Shown here piece by piece: positions 10,545-25,400 of a DNA stretch of 64,000 nucleotides; position 1 is the first letter of the stretch; the number at the start of each line of letters is the position of its first letter. The translations under genes were made by a program, and so were the position numbers. The DNA is from Acanthaster planci (lineage: Eukaryota > Echinodermata > Asteroidea > Valvatida > Acanthasteridae): NCBI RefSeq assembly GCF_001949145.1, contig NW_019091375.1, positions 1,398,516-1,462,515 on the forward strand, given 5' to 3'. The notes beneath the pieces are model-generated. The model did not search any database. It was not told the DNA's origin and was given only the letters and a program-made list of their open reading frames with translations.

Positions 10545-12059
10545 AGTTGCATTTCCTCGAGAGTTCAGCATTGAATGTTTCGTGCAAGGAGTGTTTTGTT
10601 GTATGCAAATTGTATTTTGAAAGGAAACTTGTTGCCAAATTGAAGGTGTTTGTTTTGTAATGTTTTGTTGAATATTTGTGCATGCTCACCAAACTGGACA
10701 AACCAGTTTGGGGTTTTTCTCTCAACCACCCGTGTATCAGGCTGGAATAAAATATTAGAAATCTATACGCCAAGGAGTAAAATGGCACCGGAAACACAGC
10801 TTGTCACTTTAATGTACTTTTTTTCACTATACAGACATGTACACGATGGTTGAAATAATCATCTCAAAGCTTACTGTCAAATACAACGGTGTCCTGAACT
10901 TTACAAATTTGTAAGTTCACGATGCATACCCTAAGGGGCAAGTCTTATGCTGATATTAGTAGCCAACTTCACAATCGAATTATACAAACTTAAATTGACA
11001 GCATGTTTATATAACTAGCTCTTTGGAAATCTGAACAGAAGTTGTGCAGGAACACTGGACTTTCCATTCTGAAGCCATTCCGTGTTCGTGCTCGTTTTAC
11101 CTAGTATCAGCGAGACACAATTGATACAGACCTTTTCCCTACTGCCTTCCATGTGGGGTAGGCCAGTTTGGAGTTCACTGTTTACCTCAAAATGGACACC
11201 CCTAGATAATGTTACAGAGGGTTGACACTTGTCAGAGCCAGGTGTAGAGAATTGCGACATGAGTGTCGGCATTACTGGAAACCAACTGGCAGGTGTATAG
11301 GCCAGTGCACATGGACAGTATACAATGGCCACATGCTCTACTGTACACACATTGAGCAGCCATTTTGTTTCCGAAATCTGAAGCTGGTGCTACTCTCTCT
11401 AATATGCAACTCTGGCACATGAAATACTATACAGTATACATTCGGGCTTCATGAGATTTTCTTGAGATTAACACAAGATCTGTTCTTTTGCTTGTGTAAT
11501 AATGCCCGGCAATAGTTCTCCAGCCATTGGAAGGCCAAAAGCTACAACAGTGATGTAAACGGAGAATTCACAGGTGTATAAGCTTGATGCACCCCACAGC
11601 TAAATTCCGTCACATCAATTTAAATATATGCGCCCTTTCCAAAACAAGGCCTAACCATCCAGCGATTGTCAGACTAAATTTCAACAAATAGCAAGGCTTA
11701 AGACCACTGGAGTTCTATCCATACCAAGCTGGCCCCTAAAAATCAAAGTTCACCACAGAGGTTATGCGAAACACATCCTCAGAGGACAAAAGCTTTGTAT
11801 CACTTGGACTGGCTCAAGTAAACCTTGTTTGCTGTCGTATTAAACTTTAAAAAAACGGCCTCTCATACACCACAGAGATGGCAGCAACGTTTTACTCTAT
11901 AGGTACAATTTCTTGGAAGGGCCTGTTTATTTGACACGGATCTGAATCACGAGGTCCCTAGGCTGGTTTGTGCTCCATCCCGTTACACAGGTTCTGGTGT
12001 CAGTGGACCAACAATGGATCACTGATCGTAAACCAGATCTGTGAGAAACAAAATGTCAC

Positions 12060-12190
12060 CCAGCAAAACGCGACAACATAAAATGCACGCGTTGCGATCG
12101 TGTCGCTACAAACAAAAAGGACACGCCCGAACTACATGGCTTTTTTCTGCTCAAGACAGAATTCCTGGAATATACCCCCTCACAAGAACG
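12060..12190 (+). repeat. Dispersed repeat with AAATGCACGCGTT motif, copy 1
   Basis: AAATGCACGCGTTGCGATCG plus TCGCTACAAACAAAAAGGACAC matches 20402-20450 (AAATGCACGCGTTACAGTCG). A longer member that also carries CAATGGAGGCTCC is at 20300-20560, and another at 63585-63760. Confidence 0.55.
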
Positions 12191-12426
12191 ATAAGGTACC
12201 CATCGATCACATGACAGTCCCCACTCTCCAACAGCTTTTCATACCAGAAACAAAAATGTTCCATTTTTCTTCCACCTCCAGTGATCCTTCTTCCTCTAAC
12301 GTTTACAAATCTCATCTAAAATCGTAACTATTTTCCAAAACAAGCGTATCAACATCATAACATTATTTATAGCGAATATTAACTGACCTGCAAAAATAGT
12401 TAATATAGAGATTACACAAAGATGGC

Positions 12427-12432
12427 TTTATT
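12427..12432 (-). terminator. Candidate poly(A) signal of the Frizzled/Kunitz/Ig gene
   Basis: TTTATT on the + strand (AATAAA on the - strand) is the first canonical signal I see downstream of the stop codon at 13301, implying a 3' UTR of roughly 0.87 kb. Inferred from the motif alone. Confidence 0.4.
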
Positions 12433-13300
12433 AATTAAAGTCAAGCAAGTGTAAAAAGGTAATTCCAAATACAGTCTCTGTGTGTCACATTTTTCTCGCA
12501 ATTCACCTCTTTAACTTTGCCCCTCGAGCGTTCATGGCGAACCAACGCATCCGCTCTGGATACCCGTAGAAGTACCGTGTAGTGTACAGTTTTAAAAAAA
12601 TACCAATTCTCTCTCTTCATTTTTCCCCCGATCGTCAAAAAATAATTATAGTACAAGTTTTCTGTATTTCGAAATGCCATTCATTAATATTTCAGGTGTT
12701 CCAGTTGGTTGACAGCAATCCACGTGGCCGGAGAGTAAAATTTGATTGGTGGAAAGGCGGTCACATGACTAAGGAATGGCCATGAAACAAACTAGTGTTC
12801 AGACATGCGCCACTTGAGTGTTGAAAACAATTCGGTTTCTTTTTTTTTTAATTAATACTGCATAACTAGTATTTTAGACAAAATAAAAATCATTCACAAG
12901 GGTTCAACTTGTTTGGCATCTTTCCAAAATTCTGAGATATTATTTTCCCCTTTTAAAAACCATTTCAGCCTCGGGTTAGTCGGTGTGACGTGAGTTTTAG
13001 CAATAAGTACATCTGATTTTGCCAAACACATTATCAATATACTTCAGCCTCCGTTAATCAAAACTGCCATGGTGAAACGTACCACCAAGTTCCTTTTTTC
13101 AAAGACAGCATGCCTTCCGGACATCTCTCAAATGAAACTTGACTCACTCTCTAAACTTGTGATCGTTACTTGGGTAGGACTAGGATTTAATTAAGTAGTC
13201 AACATTAGTAGCAATACTGCTCACAGAATTTGGACGTCAGTCTGACCAAGTAGATAATTCATGTCGCGGCTCTTCTGGGAACTGATGAGTTACCCCTGCC
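12433..13300 (-). other. Probable 3' UTR of the Frizzled/Kunitz/Ig gene
   Basis: AT-rich sequence between the TGA stop and the first AATAAA on the - strand, with no coding signal. The extent is inferred only. Confidence 0.35.
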
Positions 13301-13496
13301 TCAGTTGTCAGACAAGCTGGCCACCCCAAAGAAAGGGTCCACCTTCCGTTTGCGGCACTTCCGGAGGAGCCGGCGGTCACCGTTGGGCACCCTGAAGGAA
13401 TACTGTGACTCGCCCACGCCGGGGGCTCCGTGGAACCCGCCGATGTCGGCCTTGGTGCAGTAGACATACTGACCGTCTGGAGCGTCGCTGGTGCAC
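13301..13496 (-). CDS. Exon 16: C-terminal exon with stop
   Basis: Residues 940-1004: RCTSDAPDGQYVYCTKADI, a Gly-rich stretch, GESQYSFRVPNGDRRLLRK, then CRKRKVDPFFGVASLSDN and TGA at 13303-13301. The RKCRKRK patch is a possible basic cleavage or heparin-contact site (inference). Cysteines at 941, 953 and 987. Acceptor ATGTTCCCTTTCAG in phase 2. Confidence 0.88.
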
Positions 13497-16400
13497 CTGA
13501 AAGGGAACATCGCAACCGGTCACATTGCAATGAATGCATCAGAATGATTGAGGTTTGTCCAGTGCCGTAGCTAGGTTTTACGAGAGGGGCAAGGGGCACC
13601 AGCATCTAATGGGGGGCACCAGCTTTCAGTGGAATTTGTGGGGGGGGGGGTACGTCCACCCCAGGCACCCCCTGTGTTTATACGCCACTGGGTTTGCCAA
13701 GGGACAGTGTGTTAACTTCAATACCAGCGAATGACTGTTGAAATGGCCATCTAATTGTGGTCTGGCAAAATTAACGATAAAATATAGATGTTTCTTTGCA
13801 TCACGTGACAACCAATTAACATCTTCATCTGAAGCTGTTTTATTTCATTAAATTAAAATATCACGTCACTAGACCAGTGCCCATAAATTTGTGCTCAACT
13901 CTGGGCAACACTTCTGACCATGGTGTTTGAAGATTAAAGAGATGTGGCCACGCTGGAGAGACGGCCGCCTCTCTCAAACTCTGGCTACATCTCGGTTCCG
14001 GCTCTGCCTGATATCGCTGACTCAAGAGATGATCTACGCTAGAATAGATCGATTATTTACGGCGGGAACGTCAAAAAACGTGTATGATAAAAACAAAGGA
14101 GATTCACAGTTAGACCCAAACGTTAAAAGCAAACAAACTAGTTCTTCAGCCAGTGCCCTAGCTAGAAGCAGAGCAAAAATACGACGCCCACCTGCAGTAG
14201 TCGTCCCTCCCGTCGCCGTCCTCGTCTCTCATGTACCACGTGTCCATGTGGCCGGCATCAAACCGCTCGCCGGACATGTAGTTGTACTCGCTGTGGTTCT
14301 CAGTGCCGGCTAAAGCGCAGGCTAGCTGCAATGACGTGTCTAGACCACGGGTCGGCGTCATGATAATTCTGTGTAAGGGTGAGGAAATGACCTTTATCTT
14401 CACTATCATTTAGCGTTGTTACTTTCTGGATATGAGGTTGAAAGAAAATTCATGCCCCTGTTTATTCAAAGCTAGTATACCTGTTAGCGTGTCTGTATTC
14501 CCCTATTTGAAATTAACAATGGGAGCTGTAATATCCTGTGCTGGATATAAGCTTGAGTTGTTCTGACGATTGCTTGGTTTATTGTGTGCCAGATGCAGGA
14601 GTACAACTATACTATACACATATACACTCTATACATGGGGTACAATGATTGATGGGTAGCAGGTGGGGCCCTCAGGATCCAGAAGAGGGCAGAGCTACAA
14701 GGACATTCTAAAATGGGTACCGTTGCTGGGTAGAGTTATGGTGGTCAGGAGTGGACGCGTAAGAGCGCGGGACACTACAGGAGCAAGCACATCAAAACCC
14801 CAACTCTCAGATGTTCCAAATTGGGTCAAATTATTGTAAATTCCAGGACATGCGCAGTGGATTCTGTCAGTTGTAAGACTGCCCAATTTCAATACAAAAG
14901 GCCACCAAAATGTGCGCATGGTTTATTCTATAAATTCGGGGACCAAAAGTGTGATATTTTTATGTCTCGGTTACACCCGACCTGTGTCATTTGACGTGGA
15001 AATATCACTGAAATTGATTTAAAACTATTTCTAGTGGTTAAGCAGGTAATTTGCATTAATTCATCACTCCTGGAATACGGAAAAACGTTCTGGATTTACA
15101 AAATCATATGTCAGATGTGACACAGACATCAAACTGGACCCCTATATCATATAGAATGACCCATGTATTATAATCTTGCAAATCTTATGTGAAGAACGTC
15201 TGAAAATGTACCGTCCGAACTGCAACTGTTGATTACAGCTAAGTTTTTCAAGAGCGCTCACAATAAATCTTTCATTTACCAAATCACCAAAAATGAATTG
15301 GCTTTTGACAAAGAAAAGTTTGGTGACTTTACCGACAATAGTCGTTGGCGGCGCCCTGTCCTGTGACGTCAACCCATCCCCGGAAGTATCCCTTCAAGCC
15401 AGCGTCCGTTATGTCATAGCGACGAGGCTTGATGGCGGGCCTTTGATCGCCGTCGCAAGGTATCGCTTGGAGCTCTAGAAAATGTACCAAAGTGAAACCT
15501 TACGTGATAAGGATTTGGCATTGCCGATGAGTGTATAATGCAAGTTGGAATGTCTATGGACTATAGATTAATCGGAGGATACGCCCTTATTGCCAAGCCA
15601 TCACACATACACACGACCCTGGGAAAAAAAAATTTGTTTACATAACAAGCTGGAGATGTCTGGCTTGAATAAAGGCTATTTAATCGTGGCTCTGGAGGAT
15701 TTTTTTCCAAAGGGAAGTATCCAATATCTCAATAGGGAAAGCGTCCAGGAGGATCATGATGACTAGTCTCCTCTCAAGAACCAGTTTCCGATAAGAGAGT
15801 ACTTGTCCGTCCCCAACTTGTGCAAATAAAAACAACAAAACACGTGGACCAGGGTCTTCTGTTAACTTAAGTGGCAAGTCATAGCACAATGTCTGGGGAA
15901 TTGAAATTGTTACGTATGTCCAATAAGACAACTCAATCAGTATACCAGATTGTATTCAAATGGACATAACTCGATCGTGAAAGGCTTATTTGGTGGCAAG
16001 ATTAGTCTCCACCCTTGGTCAATCTCTTCTCAATTCCATTCACTGGTCACTTTTTTTTTCCATAAAAGTGTGGTGCACAAGGGCATCACAGTAGCCACAG
16101 GGAGACCTTGGGGGTGCACGTGCAATTCCCGATGCCCCCAGGTGCCCCCTCCCCCACAAAAAAACAGATGAATGGTTATTGATTAGGGCTAACAAAGCTT
16201 GCCCCCCACAAAACCACACCACTGAAGTTGGTGCCCCCCCCATAAGATGCTTACCCTTGGGCCCCCCACTAGTAAAATCCTAGCTACACCACTGGTGCAC
16301 TATTATAGCCATGACTTTCTTGGGCAAAATCAGCATAAAGTCATGCACTGCTCGCACCAGCAAGTAAAATATACCAGATTGGTTCATAACATTCAAAAGA

Positions 16401-19400
16401 TCGACCTGCATTGACTCAAACAGCTGTGAAAGTTGTCTGTCTGAGCAAGGCACGTACTTTTAACAACATGCGTTACTCTTTGTAAGTTGAGTTTGTGAGC
16501 CAGCCCTTTTAGCCCTCAATTCACAACAGGGTCATCCCACGAAGTTCGGGCACAGTTTGTGGCGGCGTCCCTTGTTACATCAGTGAAAATAAACATCTTT
16601 TTTCCCTGCATGTGGATTTTAAAATGGCATTGTTCTAAATCTAGGTTCTTGTAGTGGTGTGCTTCATCTTTGCTGAATAATAAGACTTAATCTGTTGTAA
16701 TGTGAAAATAATGGGCAATAAAAGTTACCGATGTAACAAGGGACGCCGTCACAAACTGTGCCCGAACTTCATGGAATGACTCAACAGCGAGTCAAAAATG
16801 AGTATACAGTTCTTGATAACGCAATCTCTGAGTACGTGTGGTTCTGATAAGAACTGGAGGGAACTCAACGTTTCGAACAGTATGCTCGGTCTGTCATCCT
16901 ATGTGACCGCATCCCACAAAATGAGTCTCAAGGCCATTTCCTAAAGCAATTAATTTGCATTAGAAAGAGCAAACCATGAGATTTCTGTTTTGATATATTA
17001 TTCAGTTAACAGCAGCCTGATGAAACCAATCAGCGTTATGTGGGTGAACAATGCCAATGGTTCATGTTGGTTTTCTCTGTGTAAAATTATTTTCAAGGTC
17101 ATTAAACTCAAAAGTGGCTCTATCAACTTGTGACTTGTTTGGTTAGGTTGCATCTAAACATATACAAACTTGGGCACGGTTGGCAGGATGCGTTCTCCAT
17201 TCCAGGCGTCTTTGGTGGGTCTACTGATGATGTCTTGTTCAACATTGGGATGGAGACCTCATTATCTGTTGTGGGCGTGGCTGGTCCTTCCAACAAAAAA
17301 ATTCCAGTACACTTCAAAGCTAGACTATCAAGGTTCATATTTCACTTTTGCAAATAGCAATCTGCTCTAAAGTTGATGTGACACTATTACACATGGACAT
17401 CTCATCATTGGCAAGATTCAACGTAATCGAAAAAAACTTGTAGCAGTTAAGGTCACTGGTATTTCACACCATCATCTGCGAATCGGCACACTTTTCCTGC
17501 ATGCCGCCAAGAGGATTTCACTCGAGATATTTCCGAGAATGGTGCGTCCGAATCATACACAATTTACGTCAACGGTGCTCAACAGGTTGCTGTGAAAACT
17601 TCTAAAAAGAATTCACACTTGGCACAAAAATCAAGGTAGTGATATAGAACAAGTAGGTTGAGGGCAAATTCTGCCCGGACCTTTCAGGGTTAAACTCACT
17701 TCGACTGATGTTGACCATGGCGATCGACGACACCACAAAGAACTCATTGTTGAGCAAGCAGCCGTACTTGCCCTCATGCTGTGACGTCATCTCCCTCACC
17801 GTCAACGCCCCGCCCTCGATGATGTAGGACGGCGACACGGTCACATTGATTGGCTTGTCGTTGAAGAACCACGTGACTTCAGGCTTAGGCTCGCCAGAGG
17901 CTGCACAGAAAAGGTTCAGTGCGCTGCCGTTCTCGACAGTGGTGTTGGTGAGGCCGTTTGTCAACTTCAAGCTTGGCTCTATTGATCCAGTAAACCGAAC
18001 AAACTTTAATGGTCACGATTAAGAGTCTAAAATAACAAAACTTAAAGAACTTTACATAATTCTGTGAGCCTTCTGTGAGTTACATTTAAACAAAATCTCA
18101 TGGATGTACACAGAGTTCTTTAAATCCATGTGAATTAACAATTTGAATTCTCCACACTAAAGACACTAGTTGCTGTACCTCGTGATTCGGGGCAAGCTTT
18201 TGCTTAATTACATATGAGACGCCTTGCACCAACACACAATTTTCAATGGATAAGAAGGGCACAAAGGAACCAGTCCATTCCATAGATGGTGGTTGCTATG
18301 CAAAAGCTTGCCCCGAATCACGAGGTATAGCAACAGTGTCTTTAGTCTGGAGAATTAAAATTGTTATGTTTATGTGCAATCAGATAACTTAGTGTACCAG
18401 ATTTTATTCAAATGTGCGTAACTCGCAAAAGGCTTATTTGGTCCCAAGATCAGTCTCCACCTTTGGTCAATCTCTTTTCAATTCCATTCACTGGTCAGTT
18501 CTTATCTTCTACGAAAAAGTGTCGCCGCTCATATCACCAAAAAATATACCCGATTGGTTCACAACATTCAAAACACCTGCAATGACTGAACTAAAACGGC
18601 TGCGATGCTGTCTATTTGTCAAGATTAAGAGACTAAAACAACACAACTTAATTAACTTATAATTCTACCAGGAGAGTCAGTCATAACACAGCCGGTTTCA
18701 TGCAATGCACGTAAAGTTCCCATGAACTGGTTGAGGATCGTTAATCACCTGTCACTCAATAAGGCAGTTCGATATTTCAACAACACATGCTTAAAAGTGT
18801 TGGAGGCCATTCAAGAACAAGCCTGGTTGGCCCTGGACTTGAATCAAGTCGGACTTATATTGCTCTTCCCCAGTCAGCCATCCCCTAAGCCTGTACGCAC
18901 TACACGGTCGTTGTGCTCGGCCCGGCAGCTCGCATAACCTTTAAAAGCTGCCTCATTTGATAGGTTTTATTGTACAACATACATATATATTGTACAACGT
19001 CATACGTCACCAGTCAGTAAGTCCGACTTGACGGATAAGCCAATCGGACCCCCTCTTGCATATGAACGACATGATCCTGCATAATGAATACGGAATTTCC
19101 ACCAATCAAAGTAGTCAGACAGACTCAGACAGATGCGCACTGTACACGTTTCAACCAGGATGACGTCAGGTACTTAATTCCGTTATGCACGTCTAGCCTT
19201 TTTGAAATACCAAACGGGACCTATCTCGAAGTTCCAACACTCACAAGCAGTATCTAAAATCACAACTGATGGAGAAATTACTAAGGAGGGAGTTATAAAA
19301 GGGATACAGGTATGATAGCTTAGAAATGGCACTTAAATGAGTAAAACTTTCTTTGATGAACGTTAAAAATTACTTCAGCTTTTGACTTTTTTCTACTCTT

Positions 19401-22400
19401 ACCAACGACGCGGAGTTCGCCTTTCACTCTCTTGATCCCGTTCACGTTAGCTGCCACGCAGCTGTAGGTGCCGGAATCTCGCAGATTCAGGTTCCTGACC
19501 TGCAACTCCTCCCCGCTCTCACTGACGGTGAACCGCGCATCCCGCAGTGTATCGATGCTAAGGTCCTGCAGGAACCACGCCACCTGTGGCGCAGGATCTC
19601 CCGAGGCTTGGCAGGACATGCGCACATCGTCGCCCACGAAGGCGGTCTTGTTGGGCAAGGGGGCGGCAATTGTGGGCAACTGCCAATGCTCTGTGATAAG
19701 TGTTGGAGGAAGAGATCTTCAAAAATGTTCTAAAGCTATAGTCAAAACTTAATCTAAACCACGGAAAATCTATTCCAACATCATTGGCTCCAGTAGGCAC
19801 ACGTCCAATTCTCAGCCATGATCAGAGTAACTAGGCCGGGAACTCACCTATGACTTGAAGTTTAGCACTAGCTGCTATGGCTCCGGCCTCGTTGGCTATC
19901 TCACAATGGTAGACGAACTCCTTATCGGCGGGCTGCACACCGGCGATTCGGAAGGAATTGGTATTGCTGTCGATGGAGAAACGCGGGTAGATGTCGAAAG
20001 GCATGCTGATATTCTGAATCGGAATGAAATCGAAAATAAAGTCGCTATTGGTGCCGAGACTTTTTCTTCGTCAATCACGCTTGAGAAGCTTAATCTGAAA
20101 TATTTCATTCGAAAGCAAATAAGAATTCTTGCCACACAATGCTTAAGAAGCAAATAATTAACAAAATGCCTTTTTATATCTTCAAGTAGTAGTTCCCTCC
20201 TTGCAAAATTTTTCTAGGGAAGAAAAACACGATTGAAAGGTACATCATATCAATTTGACATTCAAAATCACTTTAGGCTGAAGTAATGCAGTCAGAGGAA
20301 CGGCACTCTGCGCCCCGACCGTGACCAAGAGAGGGCGCAATTTTCCTGGCAATGGAGGCTCCTCTGGTAGGAACTGCCCTTTGTTGATTCACAAACAACT
20401 ATGAAATGCACGCGTTACAGTCGCATCGCTAAGAACAAAATGAACACTCCCAACAGCACTGCTCTTTGCAAATGATGAAGGGTGTTTCTTCTCAAGGCCG
20501 ATACAAGAGCCAAAAGCCAGACAGATTTCGTAAACAACACAGAAAAACTTTCAAAATTGAAATTTGGAAAGAGGTCATGTTCGCGCAAGTGTAAACTCCA
20601 TGCTCAAGTTACTTTCGAAAGACGTCACCGGCAACCATTTTACCATGCCAAATACAAAGGTCGTTGGCATGCATTCAATAACGTTACTGCTGTTGCCAAT
20701 AACGATTTGGTTAACAGTAGCAAGCAATTGCTTTGAATTACCTTTGTAATTCGCATGGTAAGGTGGCCACTGGTGGCTTCAATATCAATGAAATATGTGG
20801 GCTGATTAGGGGCACTGCCAGTTGACTAGTTGAGGTTTAAACGGACACAATAAGGAGGGCGCTATTTGGTTTTGGTGAAATTCTGGCATTTACTCCAAAT
20901 TTACCCACTTTAAACGGTGCCCCCTAATGTACTGGTCTGCTACACTTCCATAAAAGCTAGTGGTGTTTGTGTGTTGAAGGCCTACCTCGCCGTTTTCGAT
21001 ACGCCACGTGACATTAAGTGGTTCAGTACCACGTGCATCGCATCGGAGAGTGACGTCATCACCTTCGGTAACCGTTTTACTAATCGGCTTTTCATTCCAA
21101 CGAGGTGGCACTGGAGGCAAAGTAAACAAGGAAAAAGACCGCCATAATCTTACAACTGTAAATTTTCTTTCACGTCGTTTATAGTCAAGCTTACTTTCAT
21201 CAGAGCAGTGCAGCTTTCTGTTTTGGTTTGTCTACTTGTTTCCAGTATATAACTGTAATCAAGAGGCGTGGTTCAGTGAGAGGAAACAGGAGTTTGGCAC
21301 CCAGGAAAATGTCTTGTCTGCTAAAATGTAACAAGCAAAAAATCCCAAAAGTGCATCTAAACTATGTTTCCAAAGATGGGTTATCCCCCCCCCCGAAATA
21401 TACTACCGTCCCCGAAGATATTGCATTTACAAAAATGTTCACATCGCTGAATTCACCAAAGCTACAGATTTTGGCACTGTGTTCTATGCTTTTTGGAGTA
21501 TAGACTGCTTGAAAGTAAAGATGAACGAAAGGAAATTCAATTAACAGACGATATGTGGCGATTGTAAGCAGCAACATGATACAGCTGTGTATTTGAAAAG
21601 AACGATGATTTTTAAGAATCGACAGCCACCGCAAGACATCAGTTAAAGGTGGGGGATGACAGATTAAGATAAGATTGAAGTTCATACGAAAGTGCTGTGC
21701 TAAAAGAGAATTTCTTGATGTGGGTCACCACAGCTCACCAACTATGGAAGAAAAGACAGAGTGAATGATAGACAAGACAGGAAAGTTTCTTACAACCCGT
21801 CTCATGCTGAAGGATTGGTAAGTCCAAAGGGAACATTTGCTTTTCAGGGGTTTGCTTGAAAGTGCACAGACTTTGTAAAAAACAAACATTTGAAATGAAA
21901 GCCTGAACATAGATGCAAGGCAAGGCTGGATCCAGGTGGCCAACAGGGTCATTCCCCGCCCCGCTCGAAAAGGAGCCATTTTTAAAAATATAAATTATGA
22001 GAAAAACGCAATTTTGGGGGCCTATTCCCTTCCTTCATGGGTGCGTAAAAAGCCCCGAAATGGTAGTCTCACCCCTGGCGAAGGCCAGAAGTCACATGAA
22101 AAAAATTTCCAAACTGTTTCCCCCACCCCAACCCCATCCACCATAAAGTCAATTTGGCCCCAGAAAAGTTGAGTTCTGGATCCGCACTTGATGCAAGATG
22201 TTTGTGGAACATTCCACATTGCTGCGAAATTACAGAAATGTGTTTTCCTGCCTGAAAGAAACGGTTTGCATGACCGGATCGGGCAGGTCTCGATGGACAT
22301 GGAACAGATTACGGAAAAATGAAACAGTGATGATGGAAGCAAGGAAATACACATAAAAAATACACCAACTGAAAAAAAGTTGGAGATCCTGAAGATGACT

Positions 22401-25400
22401 TGAAATAACCAATGTTCCATGGTAAACAAATTGATCAATGCTGGCACACCACTACAGCATGATGGCAAACTACCAATTAATAATGGTAAAAAGAGACGGA
22501 AAATGAAATTACCAAACTCTCATGAAATATACAAAGGAAAGGGAAAAGGAGTGGAAAAAGCCAAAAGTCACTTTCTCCCTGAAAAATAAAACGGTTTACA
22601 TTCATGAGATGGTAGTAATGAAATGATAGTGGAACAACGAAAGCCACAACACTGGCAAACAAATGCAAAACACCCAGATGATGGAATAAAGTCAGAAGCA
22701 GCTGAAGAAGAGACTACTACAGCTCCTGCGCTATGTATGATGAGGTCACACGAAAGCGTGATGGCAGAGCGTGAACCAAAACGGCGATGAGGTTACCACA
22801 CCGACGTACCGTTTACCATCAGACTAAACACACTGCTTTCGTTTCCCGTTGTGCCTTGGGTGACACACCTGTACTCGGATGTGTCGTTCGGCTGGAGGTC
22901 AGACAAGGTCAATTTTGACAGAACGTCTTTTGTGCCGTCCACGCTTGTCTCCATCATACCGTCCAAGGTTACTCTGGTGGGGTAAGAAACCATCCAAGCC
23001 AAACATTTCTAGTCTTCTCTACGACCCTGCATGTTTTCTTGAAACACCTTATAATAGTGGGGAAAAATTGCTTATACCGTAGACACTGCAATGTATGTAA
23101 AATAGTTTGGTCTCTATTCAACTTTCGGTCACAAGTCTACACAAAGATGACCTCAGACATATTTTAAGAAGCTTCGTTCAAAATTATAATCGATTCCCTG
23201 AAGCAGTATGACATCACCGGAGAACTTTGCGAATTGTTCGTGGCTCCACAATTCTTGCTATAATGCATTAAGGGATTTACTGTGCTATTTCACACGAGGG
23301 GATTTTTTATGTGGACAGAGTGATTTTTTAATTCTTGGTTTATTGGCTTCTATAAATCAGTACTTTCACAATTCATACAAGAAACCTAACTGTTGCTATG
23401 GGCATTAAGAGACTTTCTTCTTGGCTGATTTCTTTTTCTACTTCCTGTGTTTAGGGGTTTTGTCTCTGAAAGTAATTCTGGTAATTCTGTTAATGTGTAC
23501 GATATGATCATGCTTTTAATCAAATATTTCCAGATTGCAAAATGCCACAGGGTTCAAACCTACACCAAGTTAAAGCTTAAACCAATTCAATTGTGTATGT
23601 AACTCATTTTGACAAAAGTTCCACAATATTCATTTTTGTGGAGCCGGTCACATTTGAGCAGAATACACCAACTTCCCTGCAATATATGTTCTCTCTAAAA
23701 TACAGTCTCATTCCGGCCCCATCTGTCTGTTGAGGCCTAGTCCTTCAGGACAGATAACTCAAACTCTTGTGTAGCTCACAAAATGTCACTCGCACATGAG
23801 CGGGTGGCCGGTGCATTTTGTACGGAATTTTGCATCCTCGAGAAGATAATGTTATCACCTCTGATTGAAACCTGCTCTAATCTCCATGGTAACCAATAAT
23901 CTGATATGCCCCATAGCCTCACTGACCGATGGCCTCCGACACGAAATTTTTCCAGCCCCTCCAATCTTCTACAACTGTTTCGCTGAACACCCAATCTCTT
24001 GATTGAAAATCACATACAATCATCTTGTACATTAAACCTCAGTCCTGCTGTTTAGGATCATTTGTAATGTATACTCATTTCATGCTAACAAAACCTCACT
24101 AACACAAGCCGTGTAAAAGAGGCCTCTAACTTTCTCGCCGTTCCTCGCGCGCTGTGTTATACCTGTCCTCGGGCAGATCGCCTCCAATCCTCTCCCAATG
24201 TATGCTCGGCAGAGGGAACCCCGATGCGGCGCAGGACCAGGTGACCGCCTCCCCTAAGTTGCCCGTCATGTTTCTCGTCGGGGGTTGGTATAATGTGAGA
24301 GGCACTGCATAGCGGACGTGATTGAAATGTTGAACCTCATCATCAGATGATGTTAAGTACCGAGACCACAAACTTCTTCTGCGAGCAAACCTTCCATACT
24401 GCTCAAAAGAGAACTTCGAATAACAGACCTAACCAAGTGATGTCTTTCAAACTTTGTCAAAACCCTTCCCAATTTTAAGAGTTACTGTATTGCTAAATTG
24501 TACAGTGCTAAGTTCAGTTGGTGTGACGATGCAATTAATAACATTGAAAGGTGGTGCTCTGCAATGAAATCAATGAGAACGCTGCATTACTGGTAACGCA
24601 ACAATGCAAGTCTTGCCCACGGACAAGGGGAACAGCGACATGCATGGCTTGCAAGACTTACCGAGCACTCGGACGTGCACCATTTGAGTGGTGGATCCCA
24701 GTGAATTGGTGGCCTTGCAGTAATAGATCCCTGCATCGGAGGTACTGGCTGATTCCTGGCTCAAGAGGGCCGTACTCTCGCTCCGCCTTCAGCAGTAAGA
24801 ATATAACACAAGAAGAAAGGTGATACCAAGAGTAAGTCACATAGAGGCTTTGCGTGGTAGCCATCTTACAGGGCAGTTCTTTTGTTCTGCAGGGAAACCT
24901 CCTTTGTGCATATCTTGTGGAACAAAAGCATGGCCTGCAACATGGCAGCCATGAAAACCATCTATACTATATGTAACACTCTACTCTATCACGCAGCTGC
25001 TGCGCATGTTCAAATGACTACAAAGGTATGTTTTAAGGAGTGTGTACATAACTCCGTTGAAATAAAAGCTGAGTTTTTAAAAAATGAAAAAATAAGTTCT
25101 AAGAATTTGCTCAAATGGTATTTTGATAGCTTATCTATATTTGGTGAAGTGTTTGCAGGAGAAGTTTACGATATTTTCACCTCATGAGGACCCGCTTGCC
25201 GTCCTTACGCTCCCATGTTACTCTAGGTTGTGGCGACCCCGTGGCCTGGCAAATCAACTCAAAGGGATCTCCTCTGTTGAGGGTCATGTTTAGTGGCATC
25301 TGCGTAATCTGGGGACGGGCTTCAAGGAGAAACACGGGAAATACACTATTTGCCTCTGTCTACTGACTCTCTTTGATCACTTATCATTTAACCCTAACAG

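Larger units (their letters stand above)
7581..12420. other. Intergenic DNA between converging genes
   Basis: No coding region can be supported. The stretch contains the inverted SINE pair (8303-8590), MITE-A copy 1 (10314-10544), a dispersed-repeat match near 12060-12190, and ordinary AT-rich sequence. The boundaries with the two 3' UTRs are not resolvable. Confidence 0.6.

Noticed and set aside
22022-22468. 148-codon open frame on the - strand in intron 9
   Set aside because: It overlaps a repeat with GGATCC ends, and the translation has no domain pattern and no link to the flanking Ig exons.
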